DNA of 64,000 nt from Dermanyssus gallinae (GCA_003439945.1 QVRM01005936.1:213501-277500), one strand, 5' to 3'. Numbered from the stretch's first letter, positions 21,190-32,858 are shown. Notes: generated by a model not told the origin, from the sequence alone. A program made the numbers and translations.

Positions 21190-21950
21190 AGCTGATGCTC
21201 CATCCGCTTTCATGCCCTCTCAATATCAACAGTGGCGGAGCTGTCCAAGATATCGTTTAGTACTATGGGCTGGGTCGTCGGCTGTGTGGTATAGTATATG
21301 GCAACATCACGACTGAGTTTTCGATCACCTAGCAAACGCAGCGCCGCCTCGTCATGGTTGCACACCGCAACCTCGGCTCCATCCAACATATTGTCGGCGA
21401 CACTGAAGCCACTCTAAACAGTAAGAGATTTAAGTGACGTCACGAAAGAGCAGAGTGAAGTGTTGCCGAGGTCGTCAGTTTGGTACGGCAGATCAAATCG
21501 CCTCTAGTGGCCAATTGTTGGAGTTTGTCAACTTTTTTTTTCTTCCATATTTGTGTCTCACACTTAAATGGAATTCTGACCTGTTCACATCGCGGACAGG
21601 TGTTGGGCATCAACAATGCTTCCGTGCGCACGCACGCAGGTGACTGATATTCAAAGCTGTTCTGGCTGTTCAAGGCAAGCCGTGCGCTGTAGTGCGACCC
21701 TTTAAGCCTAAAATGTGTGTGTTAGTGTGGACTTATAGTTTGGGGGCATCCTTTCAGTGGAAATGCTGCATAACTCGATAAATGCTTGATACATAAAACA
21801 CTTGACGAGCAAACATGAAGCGAGTTTTCTGCGTACCGCGTTCAGCACGGAGCCAACTCAGCTCCTGCTAGTAAGCCAGCATTTTTAGAAGCTCTACCTC
21901 TGGTGCGTGTCACATGGTGGATACCCGACAGATATACATATAGTATAAGA
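21190..21950 (+). mobile_element. LINE RT thumb/C-terminal fragment (family K, copy 1)
   Basis: Nucleotide match to 41,070-42,130. From 21,434 the frame reads VKCCRGRQFGTADQIASSG then QLLEFVNFF, equivalent to RRGGRLAARD...QPLEFVNSFQYLG at 55,970. The block continues through FTSRTGVGHQQCFRAHARR. Later pieces resemble MKGVLCLPIRARS of the 55,970 copy. Several stops; dead. Confidence 0.65.
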
Positions 21951-22274
21951 CATGTGGCGAAGAATGGCACATTCAATAGCCTCCTTAGGCTATACTTTTC
22001 TTCAGCATTACATTTTATTCTTTTTCTTCCTTGAGTTCCATCTTAACGGCTGCGTTTTTTAATATACAGCGAATTCTCATATTCTGACAATCCGGCCTGG
22101 TTTCTTTGAATTCGACGTAACAAACATTACACTCTTCTTATTTTCGATGGCGGCTTTGCACAGACCATTTACCTGCACGGAACTGCACCGTCCCATAAAC
22201 ATCTTCAATTCACGCCCAGGACCTACCTATCTTGGTCCTGTAAGCGATATACGTACTTAATCAAGAGCTATTCA
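21951..22274. other. Spacer before segment B
   Basis: Nothing recognised. Segment B homology begins at about 22,275-22,280. Confidence 0.4.
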
Positions 22275-23577
22275 GAGTGTGAAAATGATATTTGAGTAAA
22301 AATATCAAGAAGTCAAGTTTGCAGTTTAGCTCAAGCGGAGTGTGACGACAGCAAATTTGACAAAGCCGTTATCCCTAAGGAAGAAAAGACAAACTGTTCA
22401 TCCATATCCGTAGAAAACGTATCCTCCCGTTCGTTTCGCGTAGAATTTTCTTCGCTAAACTATATAGAAAACTACTGCGGTAAGAGACTATTAAAAGTCC
22501 TTATTTAAGATTGATTATCCAAAACATAGGCAAATAAATGCCCACGGTGAAATACAATTAAACGCCGTTGACTTTTTGTTGTGCACCAGTGAAGGACAGA
22601 CAATCATAATTGAGAAAACGAGTGAATTCTTATTAGTAAGAATTAGATATATATTTTACACCATAATGTTCCCATTCATGAATGCCGGATGCTGGAAAGC
22701 AACCCATGCTAAGTGCTGAAGAAAAGTCGTGCCTCAGGTAATATGTGACATTAGCTCAAATAAAACAAGTCATGTGAGATACTGGCGGTAAAAAATCATC
22801 CCTATAGCCGATTTGACAGACGATGTTCGTCCAAAAGAAGATGCTGGTCGCCTTTCTTGGTGCTACTTGAGTCTATGACGAAGTAATTAATTTCAAGAAT
22901 ATTAAATCCGGTACAATCCCAGCTAAACCTAAATTTGCCCTTGCACACATCAGAGTGAATAAGAGCGATTGTGAGAGTAAATAAGAGCAATTAAATTCTC
23001 AAGGCAAGCGTGCCTGTCCGTTGTCATTTTTTCCTGTTCATTGTAATAGCAAACTAGGCTGAATTTTCTAAATAAACATACTTTTTTTCAATTTCAAACA
23101 CGTGGTTTATTTACGGAACTTGCATTGCACAACGCTTAGTATATATATATATATATAGAGTGAGTCTCAGTTCAGAATCAGATTGTCATATTTAAGATAA
23201 GCACGTTGAAGTACATCTTCATCACGCAAGAGTTCATCAATTATTTCATCCAAATGGAAGTAAGTTAAACTCCTTATTGCTGTTGTGGAGTTATTAATAT
23301 AAGGCGTAGATTGCTCGACCAGCAATACACCGCGTTGGAGGGGACATTATGAGCCGTAAAAGGGCCGCGTCTGATCAGTTAAGTTACAGCCAGTTCTGAC
23401 AGTGGGAAGCCAATTTCTTGCCGCCAATCGAATAGCCGGGGGCCTTTGGTAACGCCGCATGGCTTACCATGCAGAAGCTACCATCACAATCGTCGTCAGC
23501 TTTCTCCACGATAGCGTTATTTCACTCCGCGCACATCATGACATCTCCGTCACATAGTAGTTGCTGTAATAAGCGCA

Positions 23578-23716
<139 letters not shown>

Positions 23717-24262
23717 CCTTTTTACACTGTCAACGGCCAACATGATGTGGCATCTTGGAGTCTTCATCGCGGCGGACCTTACCTTCTCCGCACATATCAA
23801 ACAACTAGTCAAAACAGCATCCATACTTGTGAAAATGTTGTTCCGCTGTATTATTGTCAAAGAGTCTACGGCGTGTCTTTGTTTGTATAAAATTTATTGT
23901 GTTATCCAAACGTTTATACTGTTCACTCGTATGGCATCCATATTTGTGTAGATGCATAGGTGTGATCCAAGGTGTACAAAGAAGATTTTTAAAGAGACTC
24001 CACAGAAGATGTGACCTCAAAACGAACTACATTCGACTACCGCCCTTAGTGAATACACTCAGGAAAAATGACAGACGGGTTTTAGCTCAACTTATGGGCA
24101 CAGGTCTTATTAATAATTTCTTTCAAGTAAGGCCAAACAATCGCAGAAGCCAAATAATGTATGTGCCCAGATCCGTTGCAAGAACGGACCACATCAATAA
24201 TATGAGCCGGAACCTCCCATGGTCTCGAACGCCAACGTACAAAATTGGTGTGACCAACTGAT
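23717..24262 (+). mobile_element. LINE RT C-terminal fragment directly after (TA)n
   Basis: Reads [19 protein letters not shown] then [15 protein letters not shown] in one frame, then [20 protein letters not shown] and QRRFLKRLHRRCDLK in another (open 23,854-24,261). The order Y/HLGV-x-I, F-S-x-HI, LVWxPY, QRRFL is the palm-thumb and C-terminal region of CR1/Jockey-type ORF2. The fragment begins at the edge of (TA)n and ends near the start of another LINE fragment. Confidence 0.75.
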
Positions 24263-24419
24263 TATAAGCCAGAGTATTTTATGCAGTTATTAGCCTCTGT
24301 CAAGCTGAAAGCGTGACCTACTCGAATATTGCACCACTAAGTTGCTTATATTTGCAATATCATATCATATCGCTTAAGTTCAAGCCTCCGAAAACTCCAC
24401 GAAACGCAGTTGGTCAACT

Positions 24420-25345
24420 GTTGTAAAGAGCGGTATTAAGGAGAGTGACACTATCGTCATGAACCAAGAAGTAGACCCCGGAGCAAAGACCACGTAGAAG
24501 GTGGCGCCCTCAGCCGACATGGCTGCTGATCTAGTACAGGGTGTGTTGGACAGAATAGTTTTTTGCATAATAGAAGCGATGCAAACAGCAGCCACCAGCG
24601 TTAATGAAAAGCTGCTTTCCTCCTTGCTCCCCAGAGTCTCCGTAGAAGAGAAGAGTGACAAGCCGAATATGAAAACCCGTAAAAACATCTCTGCAACATG
24701 CACTTTGAGCGTCGTCGCATAGGCTTGTTGCAGAGTTCGGAAAAGCGACAAGCCTCAAGGCGGATGGTGACTGCCTCACACAACAATCACTGACATCCCA
24801 GCATCAAAGAAACCACATTCTAATTAGGGCAAAATGTCGTTAATTAGATTCCTTCAGTGGGATTGTGAGGGTATCAAATCGAGTTTACGATGACTTCCCG
24901 TAACGGAACAATTCGATGTGTTAGTTATGGGCCACTGAGCCCACGGGCTTTCCCAATTGGCGTGTAGCGGACTAACGTCTGGGTGCCCAGTCAGAAGGAC
25001 TCGGTAAAACTAGTGTAGGAGTAGTTGTCATATATAAAAGTAAACTTCCTTGAATCCAACCATGCTATAATGAGGTCAACTTCGTAGTCCTGGCAAGGAA
25101 CACAGTAAACGTGATTGCAGCCAACTCTAGTCCATCGGAGGATAAAGAAACTCTGCTGAAGAAACTGACAGCGTGTCTAGGTATGGTAGACTTGCAGAAA
25201 ATGACTGTACTCTGTGGCGATCTCAACTGTCCACTTAATAAGGCAAATGCGTTCGTCCGCACCTGCAGACGTATCCGCAGATAGAATACACCTTGAACGA
25301 GACCGTAGGCACCATTATATAAGCATTGGCGCAACCATGATGTTG
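24420..25345 (+). mobile_element. LINE 5' fragment: ORF1 start and endonuclease domain (segment B copy)
   Basis: The better copy of the element at 3,236-3,866. An ORF (24,501-24,722; MAADLVQGVLDRIVFCIIEA) precedes an endonuclease that starts at about 24,833 with MSLIRFLQWDCEGIK. The diagnostic MTVLCGDLNCPLNKANAF lies at 25,201-25,254, containing the GD-[FL]-N catalytic block. LTDHC at about 25,344 may be the SDH block. Multiple stops lie between, so it is non-functional. No RT follows; the element is 3'-truncated. Confidence 0.75.
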
Positions 25346-26290
25346 ACAGATCACTGTTGACTCATCACTCAAGCTCACTGACCAAGCCTGTTAAGTAGGA
25401 TGCAGGCAACTCACATCTGTATATCTAAACATTTTAGGTTATTCTCTTTAGAACGTACATTCTTCTTCGTTAGAGCGATTTCTGCCTAATATTCTTTGTA
25501 TTCTATTCTATCGTCGATACAATGCACATCCCTTGTCAGTAAGGAGTGCAACACCTTGTTTAAGGCCGCCTTGAAACCGTTCAGAAGGACTGCCCTTTAA
25601 CCAGCTGTAGAACAGCCCACATGCGGAGTCTCCAAATTGTTTATAGCGCACACAATCCCTGGACTGCACGAAAAGCACCATCAACAGCGCAGATATAGAG
25701 ACACGTTAACCGTCTACGTATGACCCTACGGTTCCACCCTGTTTCACATATTACCTTCGCTTTTGTAATTTGCCAATATTGCAAACACTTAACCGTTACT
25801 TTGTTACCTGTTAGAAGCTACGGCTAGCACTTTTGTTTTTTACATAAATAAGTGGAACTATGAAGTACACCTTTTTAGATTAGATAAAGCTGTAGGCTTT
25901 GGCAGTATACACCAGAAGGCTCTTCAAACATACTTAAAAGCTCTATACTTACAAAACAGAAGTTGAAATTGCTTTGCAATTATTACTTTCACTTTTTCGG
26001 GTGGGAGGCGTACCTCCAGATATGATGTCGACTGCAGTATTTCGGCATCCTCCCTCTAGTGGAGGCACCTGCCCGGTGCACACAGGACACTTGCTTGCGA
26101 TAGCATTAGGCCCCACCCAGATCATGCTTCAGAATCAATTTCTGTAGCATAACCGCATCAAACATGTTTAGTTAGAGACCGCATCAAACATGTTTAGTTA
26201 GAGACCCCACCCGCATTTGCAATATCCCAGATGATAATTGTGTCTGCTGAATGTTTAGAGACTCTACGTAATGCACCTATATATACATCA
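25346..26290. other. Segment B-specific stretch with a 26-bp tandem duplication
   Basis: Absent from segment A. No clear gene. Two copies of a 26-bp unit starting ACCGCATCAAACATG lie at 26,152-26,206. On the minus strand near 25,990-26,090 a Cys-bearing frame reads KCPVCTGQVPPLEGGC. It could be a further exon of the E3-like gene, but I could not connect it by splice sites. Confidence 0.4.
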
Positions 26291-26423
26291 GATAGTGATT
26301 TTGATTGCCTAAAAGTTGAGGGCTAATCTCGCTAATCCTTCTCGGGCAACATGTTTTACTAAACAATCTTTCAGCTTAGTGAATATACTAATGGATAAAA
26401 GTTTCTAGCTTTAATACACTTAC

Positions 26424-26593
26424 CATGTCCATCGTCCTGTCGAAGGGGCTTTTGTTCATAATATTGTATGAGTTCTTTATCTTGTAGTATATCCATTATT
26501 TCTTCTAGACGAATCACGGCACCACATTCGTTATACTTGGAACAGGTGACCTCCAAAAACTTCGACTCCAGGATCCGAGTAGTGAGACATTTA
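26424..26593 (-). CDS. RBR-type E3 ligase-like gene, second exon (segment B copy)
   Basis: 170-nt exon with acceptor CTTGCAG at 26,594-26,595 and a perfect donor ATG|GTAAGT at 26,418-26,423. It reads KCLTTRILESKFLEVTCSKY then NECGAVIRLEEIMDIL. Joined to the exon ending at 27,509, the split Arg codon gives CMIHKSCRKC, i.e. C-x2-H-x2-C-x2-C of a RING finger. The V-x-C...C-x-A-x-I-x-x-x-E-I-x-x-x-L pattern after the RING is typical of the IBR region start in RBR ligases such as HOIL-1/RBCK1. The role would be ubiquitin transfer. Downstream exons (IBR, RING2 with the catalytic Cys) are not found, so this is probably a gene fragment. Confidence 0.6.
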
Positions 26594-27127
26594 CTGCAAG
26601 AAAAGTTCAATTGTGTACCCTTTAGCTGTGACGAAAGTTTGTGGTGACATTGACAAACTACAACATCTGACCGTTAGTTTTTTTTTTAACTGGTAACGCT
26701 AACACATGTTTACCATATAAATTAAGTAAAACTATAAAGTACACACAAATTTTGTAGGCTAAATAAAGCCTGTAGGTTTTGTCAGTGTATACCTAACAAT
26801 TTCAAACACACTTAAAGCACTCCATATTTACAATACAATTGTTGAAATTACACGGTTTTCCGATGCCAGTGTCTATCAGAGACTAAACGTAAAATAAACA
26901 CGTTATAATATAATATAATAGAGAACACCTTCCTTTCACATAAAATGGTGAGAATTATAGAACTAGCCTAGAAATTGTGTTGGCATACATGCAGTAATGG
27001 CAATTAACTATTTCGGTGAATCGATGTAAATGTCAGTTTATAGACTAAAATGTTTTATACATGAATATAAACACCATAATAGGGAGAGAATAATATACCA
27101 TCTCTTTTATTACACATATGTTGTCCT

Positions 27128-27245
27128 CATTTTTGTCCACTCCGACATTCACCTTGCCGAAATTAGTATCCATGAAACTAATTTAAGAGTGGTCCTCCCA
27201 CGACCTCCTTAATGCAACACTAATAAACCAACAAGCCACTCGTGG
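27128..27245 (-). repeat. tRNA-derived SINE, family 2, degenerate copy (segment B)
   Basis: Counterpart of 4,700-4,835. Retains GTCCACTCCGACATTCACC and AACTAATTTAAGAGTGG of the family body. The tRNA head is decayed. Confidence 0.55.
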
Positions 27246-27377
27246 CATGCTAAAAAAGCTTGGCAATAAGTAATGCCAGCCTCGGATACAAAACATCAAC
27301 AGAAAAAGCTCAAGTAGTACCGGATAGGCATCGGTTAAAGATAAAATTCTAATCTAGGAGTGTTTAAGGTGTCCAAG

Positions 27378-27420
<43 letters not shown>

Positions 27421-27508
27421 TTTTAATGTATACATGTGTTTAAACAAACAACTTTCATGCATAAAAAAAAGTCGTGACATGACTTGACTTTTGTGTTCGC
27501 CAGCTTAC

Positions 27509-28035
27509 CGACAGCTTTTGTGTATCATGCAGTTCTTCAGAACGACGCCTTCAAACGATCCGACTTGCTGATTGCAACCACAACATATGAAGGGTCTGAA
27601 GGTCGGCCATAGATCATTATCATACAGCTCGAGCACTTTGAGATAGTTTTCCTCAGTCAGATAGCGATTGTGGTCGGTCAAGCTCTGCAGCAGCTGAGGA
27701 GGCTGCAGCGAAGAAGAAGACAGCGCCGAATTGGTCCTGGCGACTTGGGGAGCGCTGTCTTTGATTGGCGCAGAACTCTGACGTGACGCCGTGGGTGGCA
27801 TGGCTGTGGCTCTGGGAAACGCGGCCGGCGCTGACTCACCGGTCTCCAACTGCGGCTGCCTGAACACGGCATTGGCCGCGTCGCGAGCTTGCCGCGCTCT
27901 CTCCACGAGTTGAGCCAGATTCCCGCCCGGTGGTGTGGAAATGCCATTGCTACTCTTCGCATCGGCTGGCCGACTAGTCGCACCGAGTTCGATCTTCCGA
28001 GTCCTCGAGGCTACCGCGGCGAGCATCTCCGGCAT
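27509..28035 (-). CDS. RBR-type E3 ligase-like gene, first visible exon (segment B copy)
   Basis: Open frame of 175 codons plus 2 nt from ATG 28,035 to the donor CG|GTAAGC at 27,503-27,508. Residues 1-120 are a low-complexity Ser/Ala/Pro/Gln linker (LAQLVERARQARDAANAVF is the most ordered part). SLTDHNRYLTEENYLKVLEL then DLWPTFRPFICCGCN follow, and GVVLKNCMIHKSC ends the exon. The last part fits a RING1 of the HOIL-1/RBCK1 type (consensus DLVPNxEPFxCPICxxxxxxGEGVxLRxCLHxFCRxC): Cys pair C-x2-C, then GVVL, then C-x2-H-x2-C continued in the next exon. Whether ATG 28,035 is the real start is uncertain; an upstream exon carrying UBL and NZF domains would be expected. It is intact here and broken in segment A. 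Confidence 0.62.
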
Positions 28036-28103
28036 GGTGTTCTAAGCGCAGTAGGTTAATGCAACCGTTTAGCGCAAGAGCGTTTGTGTGGAACAGCTAT
28101 CCG

Positions 28104-28142
<39 letters not shown>

Positions 28143-29108
28143 ATAAGGGCTAACCGTATTAATAATAATCTATTCATGAATGCTCTGCCGCTGGCTTAGA
28201 CTCTATAGTTCCCGCTAATCTGAGTATCGAAAACTTTGACACCTTTGTATTCGATGGCATTTTTTCTAACAATTTGCTTCGTTAATTTATTGATATTTTG
28301 ACCGAGCTGAAATTTCGTTTCGTAGGTAGGCACAACTCAGACACATAACCAGAAACGTTTTATAGGTATTTTAAATAAATATAAATATGAAAACATTACA
28401 AGTCAATTATCAATACCACATTCTCCATTTAAAATTTCGAATGAGGAGTGTACTGTTCTGCCAGAACAAGGGCATTCGTTTAAACCAAGTTAAGTTGTTT
28501 GTTGTTGGAAGGCTTTTTCTCTTGTTGGTGCTAATTTTTCGTCCGAGCATACTGTAGTGATCTGTCTAATTACGGAGCCACGACCGCGCTTGCCTGTTTT
28601 GCTTAGTTTTACCAGCATCGTATCAAAGTAGCCGCACTTTTGACAGTAACATATGTTTTAAATCTTGTTCCAATACTGCGCTCATTTAAGTTAATGTAGT
28701 ACTTTGCTCATAAAGATCACAAATGATCATCCAACAACAAAGCTGTGATGAGAATAAATTAGCACAAAAAAAGACAGCGCCTGTGGGATATTGGCACACC
28801 CCAGAGAGCGATAAAGAGAGACAGAGAAATGCCACTATAGAGGACTGGCAAGCCGAATCTCTGGGGACAAGGGCTGGGACAAAGTGCGCCTGACAGGCGG
28901 AGGAATCCGCATTATTCTATGAAGATCAGAGCTATCAGAAACTGAAGCTTCAATTGGAGGGGGGGGGGGGTAGCTCAAGCCCCAAAACATACAGCATCTC
29001 CTCTTCAAGCGTCAAGCGCACAGCCCCTAATTGTCTTCAGAGCTTAATTATCAACCGCGATCGTTGCAATGTTGCACAGTATAAAAAAGTACTGAGTCAA
29101 ACACTCAC
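28036..29108. other. Segment B spacer, LINE empty site
   Basis: Contains (TA)n at about 28,106-28,139 and, at about 28,360-28,395, the uninterrupted sequence where segment A received the SGNH LINE. A G-run lies near 28,965. No gene is recognised. Confidence 0.55.
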
Positions 29109-29748
29109 CAGATTAGCCCTAACGGGAAGCCCTGCGGTCGGTCGGGGGGTGACCGATTCTCGTTCATTAATGCTGGACGATGTGCTTGCTTCTTGATTGT
29201 GAAGGCTCTTGTCTGACACGTTGCTGGACCTAGCAGGCAAAGGGCAATACCAATTGTTGTTGGCAGCCTTGTTATACTTGCTCTTATCATTGCGATTAGT
29301 GTTGCTATTCTGACCGCTGCGGCGGTAGCTGTCATACACACTGTCGTTCTTGCTGTTGTTGTTGGTATTATTGTTGTGCCTGTTGTTGCTATTGGTTCCG
29401 TTGTTATGGCGGTTGAATCTATCGTTGTTGTTTTCGTCACCACTGCTTTTAACGTTGTAGCTTTCTTTAAGGTGGTTTACGTTGTAATTGCCGTTGCTGT
29501 CGCTGCTGTTCGTATTCCTGTTAGTGCCATATTCCTGGTATTCTCCCTTGGCACTGGCTGATGAGGCACCAGAACCAAAAGCCTCTGAGGAGGATGCAGA
29601 GGGGTTCGATTCTAATAAAGCCCTTTTGACAGAGTTCGTTGTTTGCGTGCCGTCAGTACATACAGCGACCGGTTCCGCTCGTGGATTGGCCAATTCCTTT
29701 TGGGAGTGAGAGCAGGAGTGCGTAGTGTGACCTGGGGCCTGGCACATC
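29109..29748 (-). CDS. CCHC zinc-knuckle gene, Asn-rich exon (segment B copy, open frame)
   Basis: Acceptor TCGGTAG at 29,749-29,750 and donor CTG|GTGAGT at 29,103-29,108. The frame is open for the whole 640-nt exon. It starts RMCQAPGHTTHSC; with the Cys at the end of the upstream exon this makes a third C-x2-C-x4-H-x4-C knuckle. A Ser/Ala-rich stretch follows, then an Asn-rich tail (NNDRFNRHNNGTNSNN and similar) with Arg-Ser-Gly repeats, and finally a Ser-rich part before the donor. Nucleic-acid binding is likely; the Asn-rich tail is prion-like in composition. The next exon is not identified. The intron between this exon and its upstream partner (33,240) has grown to 3.5 kb by transposon insertion. 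Confidence 0.68.
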
Positions 29749-29750
29749 CT

Positions 29751-30447
29751 ACCGACATCAACACAGACAGATACAAATGCACGCATACACAAGAATATAA
29801 ATATATATATGTATGTATAACCATTATTCATAGCATAGTGTGGTTAGCACACCTTTTGCGCCCTGTTTAGGTATGTAAATATGAACATAATATATATGAC
29901 ACACACACAGTAAAAATGGTTTATGAGTATTCTTGCCGGGGTTGGGAGAGAGCGACACGGATTTAGTACCGTCGGTGAGGTGATACAGGGGACATGGACC
30001 GCCACAACGACGGCAGTTGCAGTCCTCTCTGGATTCATGAAACCTAGCAGATTGGCACAATGGATGATGAAATCCGTGAACACTGAAGCGAGTGGCGAGA
30101 TGCCGACATGGATGGAGATTCCATGCAGGTCTGGTCAGTCATAACTGGTGATAAAATTATCTGGAGATTAGGGACATTTTTGAGAACAATCGTGACGGAA
30201 CGTTTTCAGGGCGGCTGTTTGCGGTGAGCGGCGTATGAGTTCATCAATAAATTCTATTGAGCTCGAGAGCATGCATACAGCAAAACCAGGAACGGTTTTA
30301 GACTGTAATACTGCAAAGGCAATCCTGCGCAACGTTAGCAATTAATACAAACTAACATGTGTTCAGAATTGAATTCAGAATGAAACATAATGACATCAAC
30401 GTAGATACAAATACACGCTTATATATTTATATATATATATATATATA
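29751..30447. other. Intron of the CCHC gene copy B, with an unassigned Cys-rich frame
   Basis: Segment-specific sequence after about 29,830. On the minus strand at about 29,920-30,045 a frame reads FHESREDCNCRRCGGPCPLY then HLTDGTKSVSLSPNPG. An AG-ended pyrimidine-poor stretch (ATCTGCTAG) precedes it. It could be a stray exon; it is not recognised. A (TA)n tract precedes the foldback element. Confidence 0.35.
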
Positions 30448-31281
30448 TAGGGTTGTCCAAAACTATTTTGAGAGCGATATAAGGAATTGTAGAGCTCGTT
30501 AACGCAAATATTTTTCTAATGGAACATGGTCTCTGAGAAGTCTTGTTTCGGAGTGAGAGTGAAATTACTACAATTTGTAACACTGGGGTTTTTGCCCGAC
30601 ATAGGAGCACAAAATGTGCAATTGCGAGACAACTAATTCTCCTATGCAGAAACTAAGCGCACCGTCGTGTTCGTGAATGCAAATCTGCCTGGTTTGAATA
30701 ACATATAACGACGGCCAGAAGATGCGACATGGTCGTTTAGAATAGAATTTGCAAAAATGAACTTATTTTATTAGCTTTCACACCAAATACCTCAAAATCG
30801 TTACCCTACGACCACTCACAGCGCTAAAGACAAGCACATTCAGGCAAACGCACATTTCATGACGATCATTTTGACGCCACGAAATGTGCTAGTTTTAAGC
30901 GCTGCGAGTGGTCGGAGGGTTGTGATTTTAAGGTATTTGCTGTGAAAGCTAATATTAGAACTTAATTTTTACGAATTCTGTTCTAAACGACCATGTCGCA
31001 TCTTCTGGCCGGCGTTACATGTTCTTCAACTACAACAACTACTTTTCTCACGAACACGAAGTGCGCTTAGTTTCTGTATAGAAGGAACGGTTGTCTCGCA
31101 AATGCACATTTGCGAGACATTTTGTGCTCCTACATATGTCGGGCAAAAACACCAGTGCCACAAATTGTAATAATTGCACTCTCACTCCGAAACAAGGCTT
31201 CTTAGAGACAATGTTCCATTTAAAAACAAATTTGCTGTAACGAACTCTACATTTATCGCTCTCGAAATCGTTTCGGACTAA

Positions 31282-31285
<4 letters not shown>
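30448..31285. mobile_element. Foldback element with about 390-bp inverted arms
   Basis: The left arm (30,448 to about 30,840) and the reverse complement of the right arm (about 30,885 to 31,285) align nearly throughout. Shared blocks include CTTGTTTCGGAGTGAGAGTG, GAAACTAAGCGCAC, CCAGAAGATGCGACATGGTC and GCTTTCACA. The loop is about 45 bp. Both ends are flanked by (TA)n and the termini read TATAGRKTTRGTCC, consistent with insertion at TA. No coding capacity. Structure fits a non-autonomous foldback/MITE moved by a TA-targeting transposase. It sits in the same TA tract as mariner copy 2 but its termini are unrelated to that mariner. Confidence 0.88.
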
Positions 31286-31311
<26 letters not shown>

Positions 31312-31314
<3 letters not shown>

Positions 31315-32575
31315 GTAGTTCAACAAGTTCTTAAAATGAGCTTTTCAGAATTCGAATTTTGGCGGGCTTTCACCGTTATTGGAAACGGCAACTTTTCGAA
31401 TGCTAGCAGTCAAAATATTATGGTGATTGGCCGTTGCGATTTCGTTTGATCGCTTTTCCCGTGCAACGTATCGGCGTGATTTTGAAAAATGAAGAAAAAA
31501 GAGTTTCGAGTGGCTATCAAGCATTTTATTTCAAAGGTTGGAATGCGACCCAAGTGAAAACTGAGTTAGACGAGGTGTACGGTGACTCTGCGCCATGTTT
31601 TGCCACTGTTTCCAACTGGATTAATGAGTTAAAAAGAGGTCGCAGGAGCACCGAGGATGAACTACGTTCAGGACGCCCAAAAACGGCAACTGATGAGGAA
31701 AACGTGGAAAAAGTACGGAAAATCGTTGCCGCAGATAAGCGAGTGAACATTAGGGAGATAGCGGAGGCCTTGGGGATCAGTTTAGGTAGAGTGCATTTCA
31801 TCCTGCACGAAAACTTGAAGATGAAAAAGCTCAGAGCAAAATGGGTGCCGCATTTGCTCAACCAAAGCCAAAAAGACGCGCGTGTTTCCGCTTCACAGCG
31901 AAATTTGGCCAAGATGTCGAGAAATCCGTCGGATTTTTGGCGCAGATTCGTGACCGTCGATGAAAGCTAGGTCCATCACTACACTCCCGAGACCCAAGAA
32001 GCATCTCGTCAATGGTGTGCACCTGGTGAAGGACCTCCGAAGAGGGTGCAGACAACGGCATCGGCCGGAAAGATGATGGCTACGGTTTTTTGGGACCAAC
32101 GTGGAATAATTCTGGTCGACTACCTTGAGAGCGGTAAAACGATCACGGGAGAATATTATGCAAGACTGTTGGACTGCCTGAAGCAAGAACCCATCGTGAA
32201 ACGGCCCGCTTTGAAGAAGAAGGTTGTCCTGTTTCACCAGGACAATGCTCCCGCACACAAGTCGCGGCAAGCAACGGCAAAACTGGCCCAACTGAGGTTC
32301 GAACTTATTGAACAACCTTCCTATTCTCCAGACCTGGGCCCCTCTGATTATTTCCTCTTCGGACATTTGAAGAATAGTCTCGGGGTTAAGGCTGCTGTCA
32401 ATGCCTATTTTCAGTCTAAAGACGCGGAATTCTACTCAAGAGGTATAAATGCTCTGATTTCGGTGGGAAAACTGTATTGAGCTTCTCGGGGAGTATATCA
32501 AATAAGAAAAAAATTAAAAACAAGATTTGGAAAATTCCGCTTGGTTTTCATTTTAAGAACTTGTTGAACTACCTG
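31312..32575 (+). mobile_element. Mariner DNA transposon, copy 2 (same family as 1,600-2,889)
   Basis: Same about 28-bp inverted repeats (CAGGTAGTTCAACAAG...) and TA flanks. It lies within (TA)n on the left. Orientation is opposite to copy 1. It is inserted in the intron of the CCHC gene copy B, absent from A. Confidence 0.95.
31489..32505 (+). pseudogene. Mariner transposase, copy 2, inactivated
   Basis: The original ATG is kept at about 31,489 (MKKKEFRVAIKHF), but a one-base loss soon after shifts the frame. The helix-turn-helix part then reads on in the frame of GWNATQVKTELDEVYGD. A TAG at about 31,968-31,970 replaces the Trp of DESW right after the first catalytic Asp. Later HQDNAPAH and PDLGPSDYFLF (second and third Asp) are intact. 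A deletion near 32,385 removes about nine codons found in copy 1, and another frameshift near the end changes the tail. Not functional. Confidence 0.92.
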
Positions 32576-32667
32576 TATATATGAACTTAAGTTATACGTT
32601 AACAACCTATATACATATATATAAACTTAAGTAATTAACAGTTAGCGGCAGGCACCGGTGGCATTCT

Positions 32668-32858
32668 AAAAAACTTTTTCGGGCTGACCCTCAGCCAACA
32701 TTTAACGTCGACGGGTTTGCTTTCGCATTGCTTTGCGTAAGACGGACCCCATTAAAAAATGCAAATGTGCAACGGTGGAGATCGAAACCGCGCACCTGCA
32801 TGTGTCTCCTCTAGCCGCGAGGCGCACGCGAATGCACCACGTCACCAGGTTTGACCGA
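32668..32858 (-). mobile_element. tRNA-derived SINE, family 1
   Basis: The minus strand starts with a tRNA-like head (GGTGACGTGGTGCATTCG, B-box-like GGTTTCGATCTCC) and ends GGCTGAGGGTCAGCCCGAAA followed by a T-rich tail. A second copy of the same SINE lies at 40,356-40,529. It is flanked by an imperfect 15-bp target duplication (CACCGGTGGCATTCT at 32,653 and CATCGGTGGCAATCT at 32,859). Segment A has the empty site near 11,975. Confidence 0.85.
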
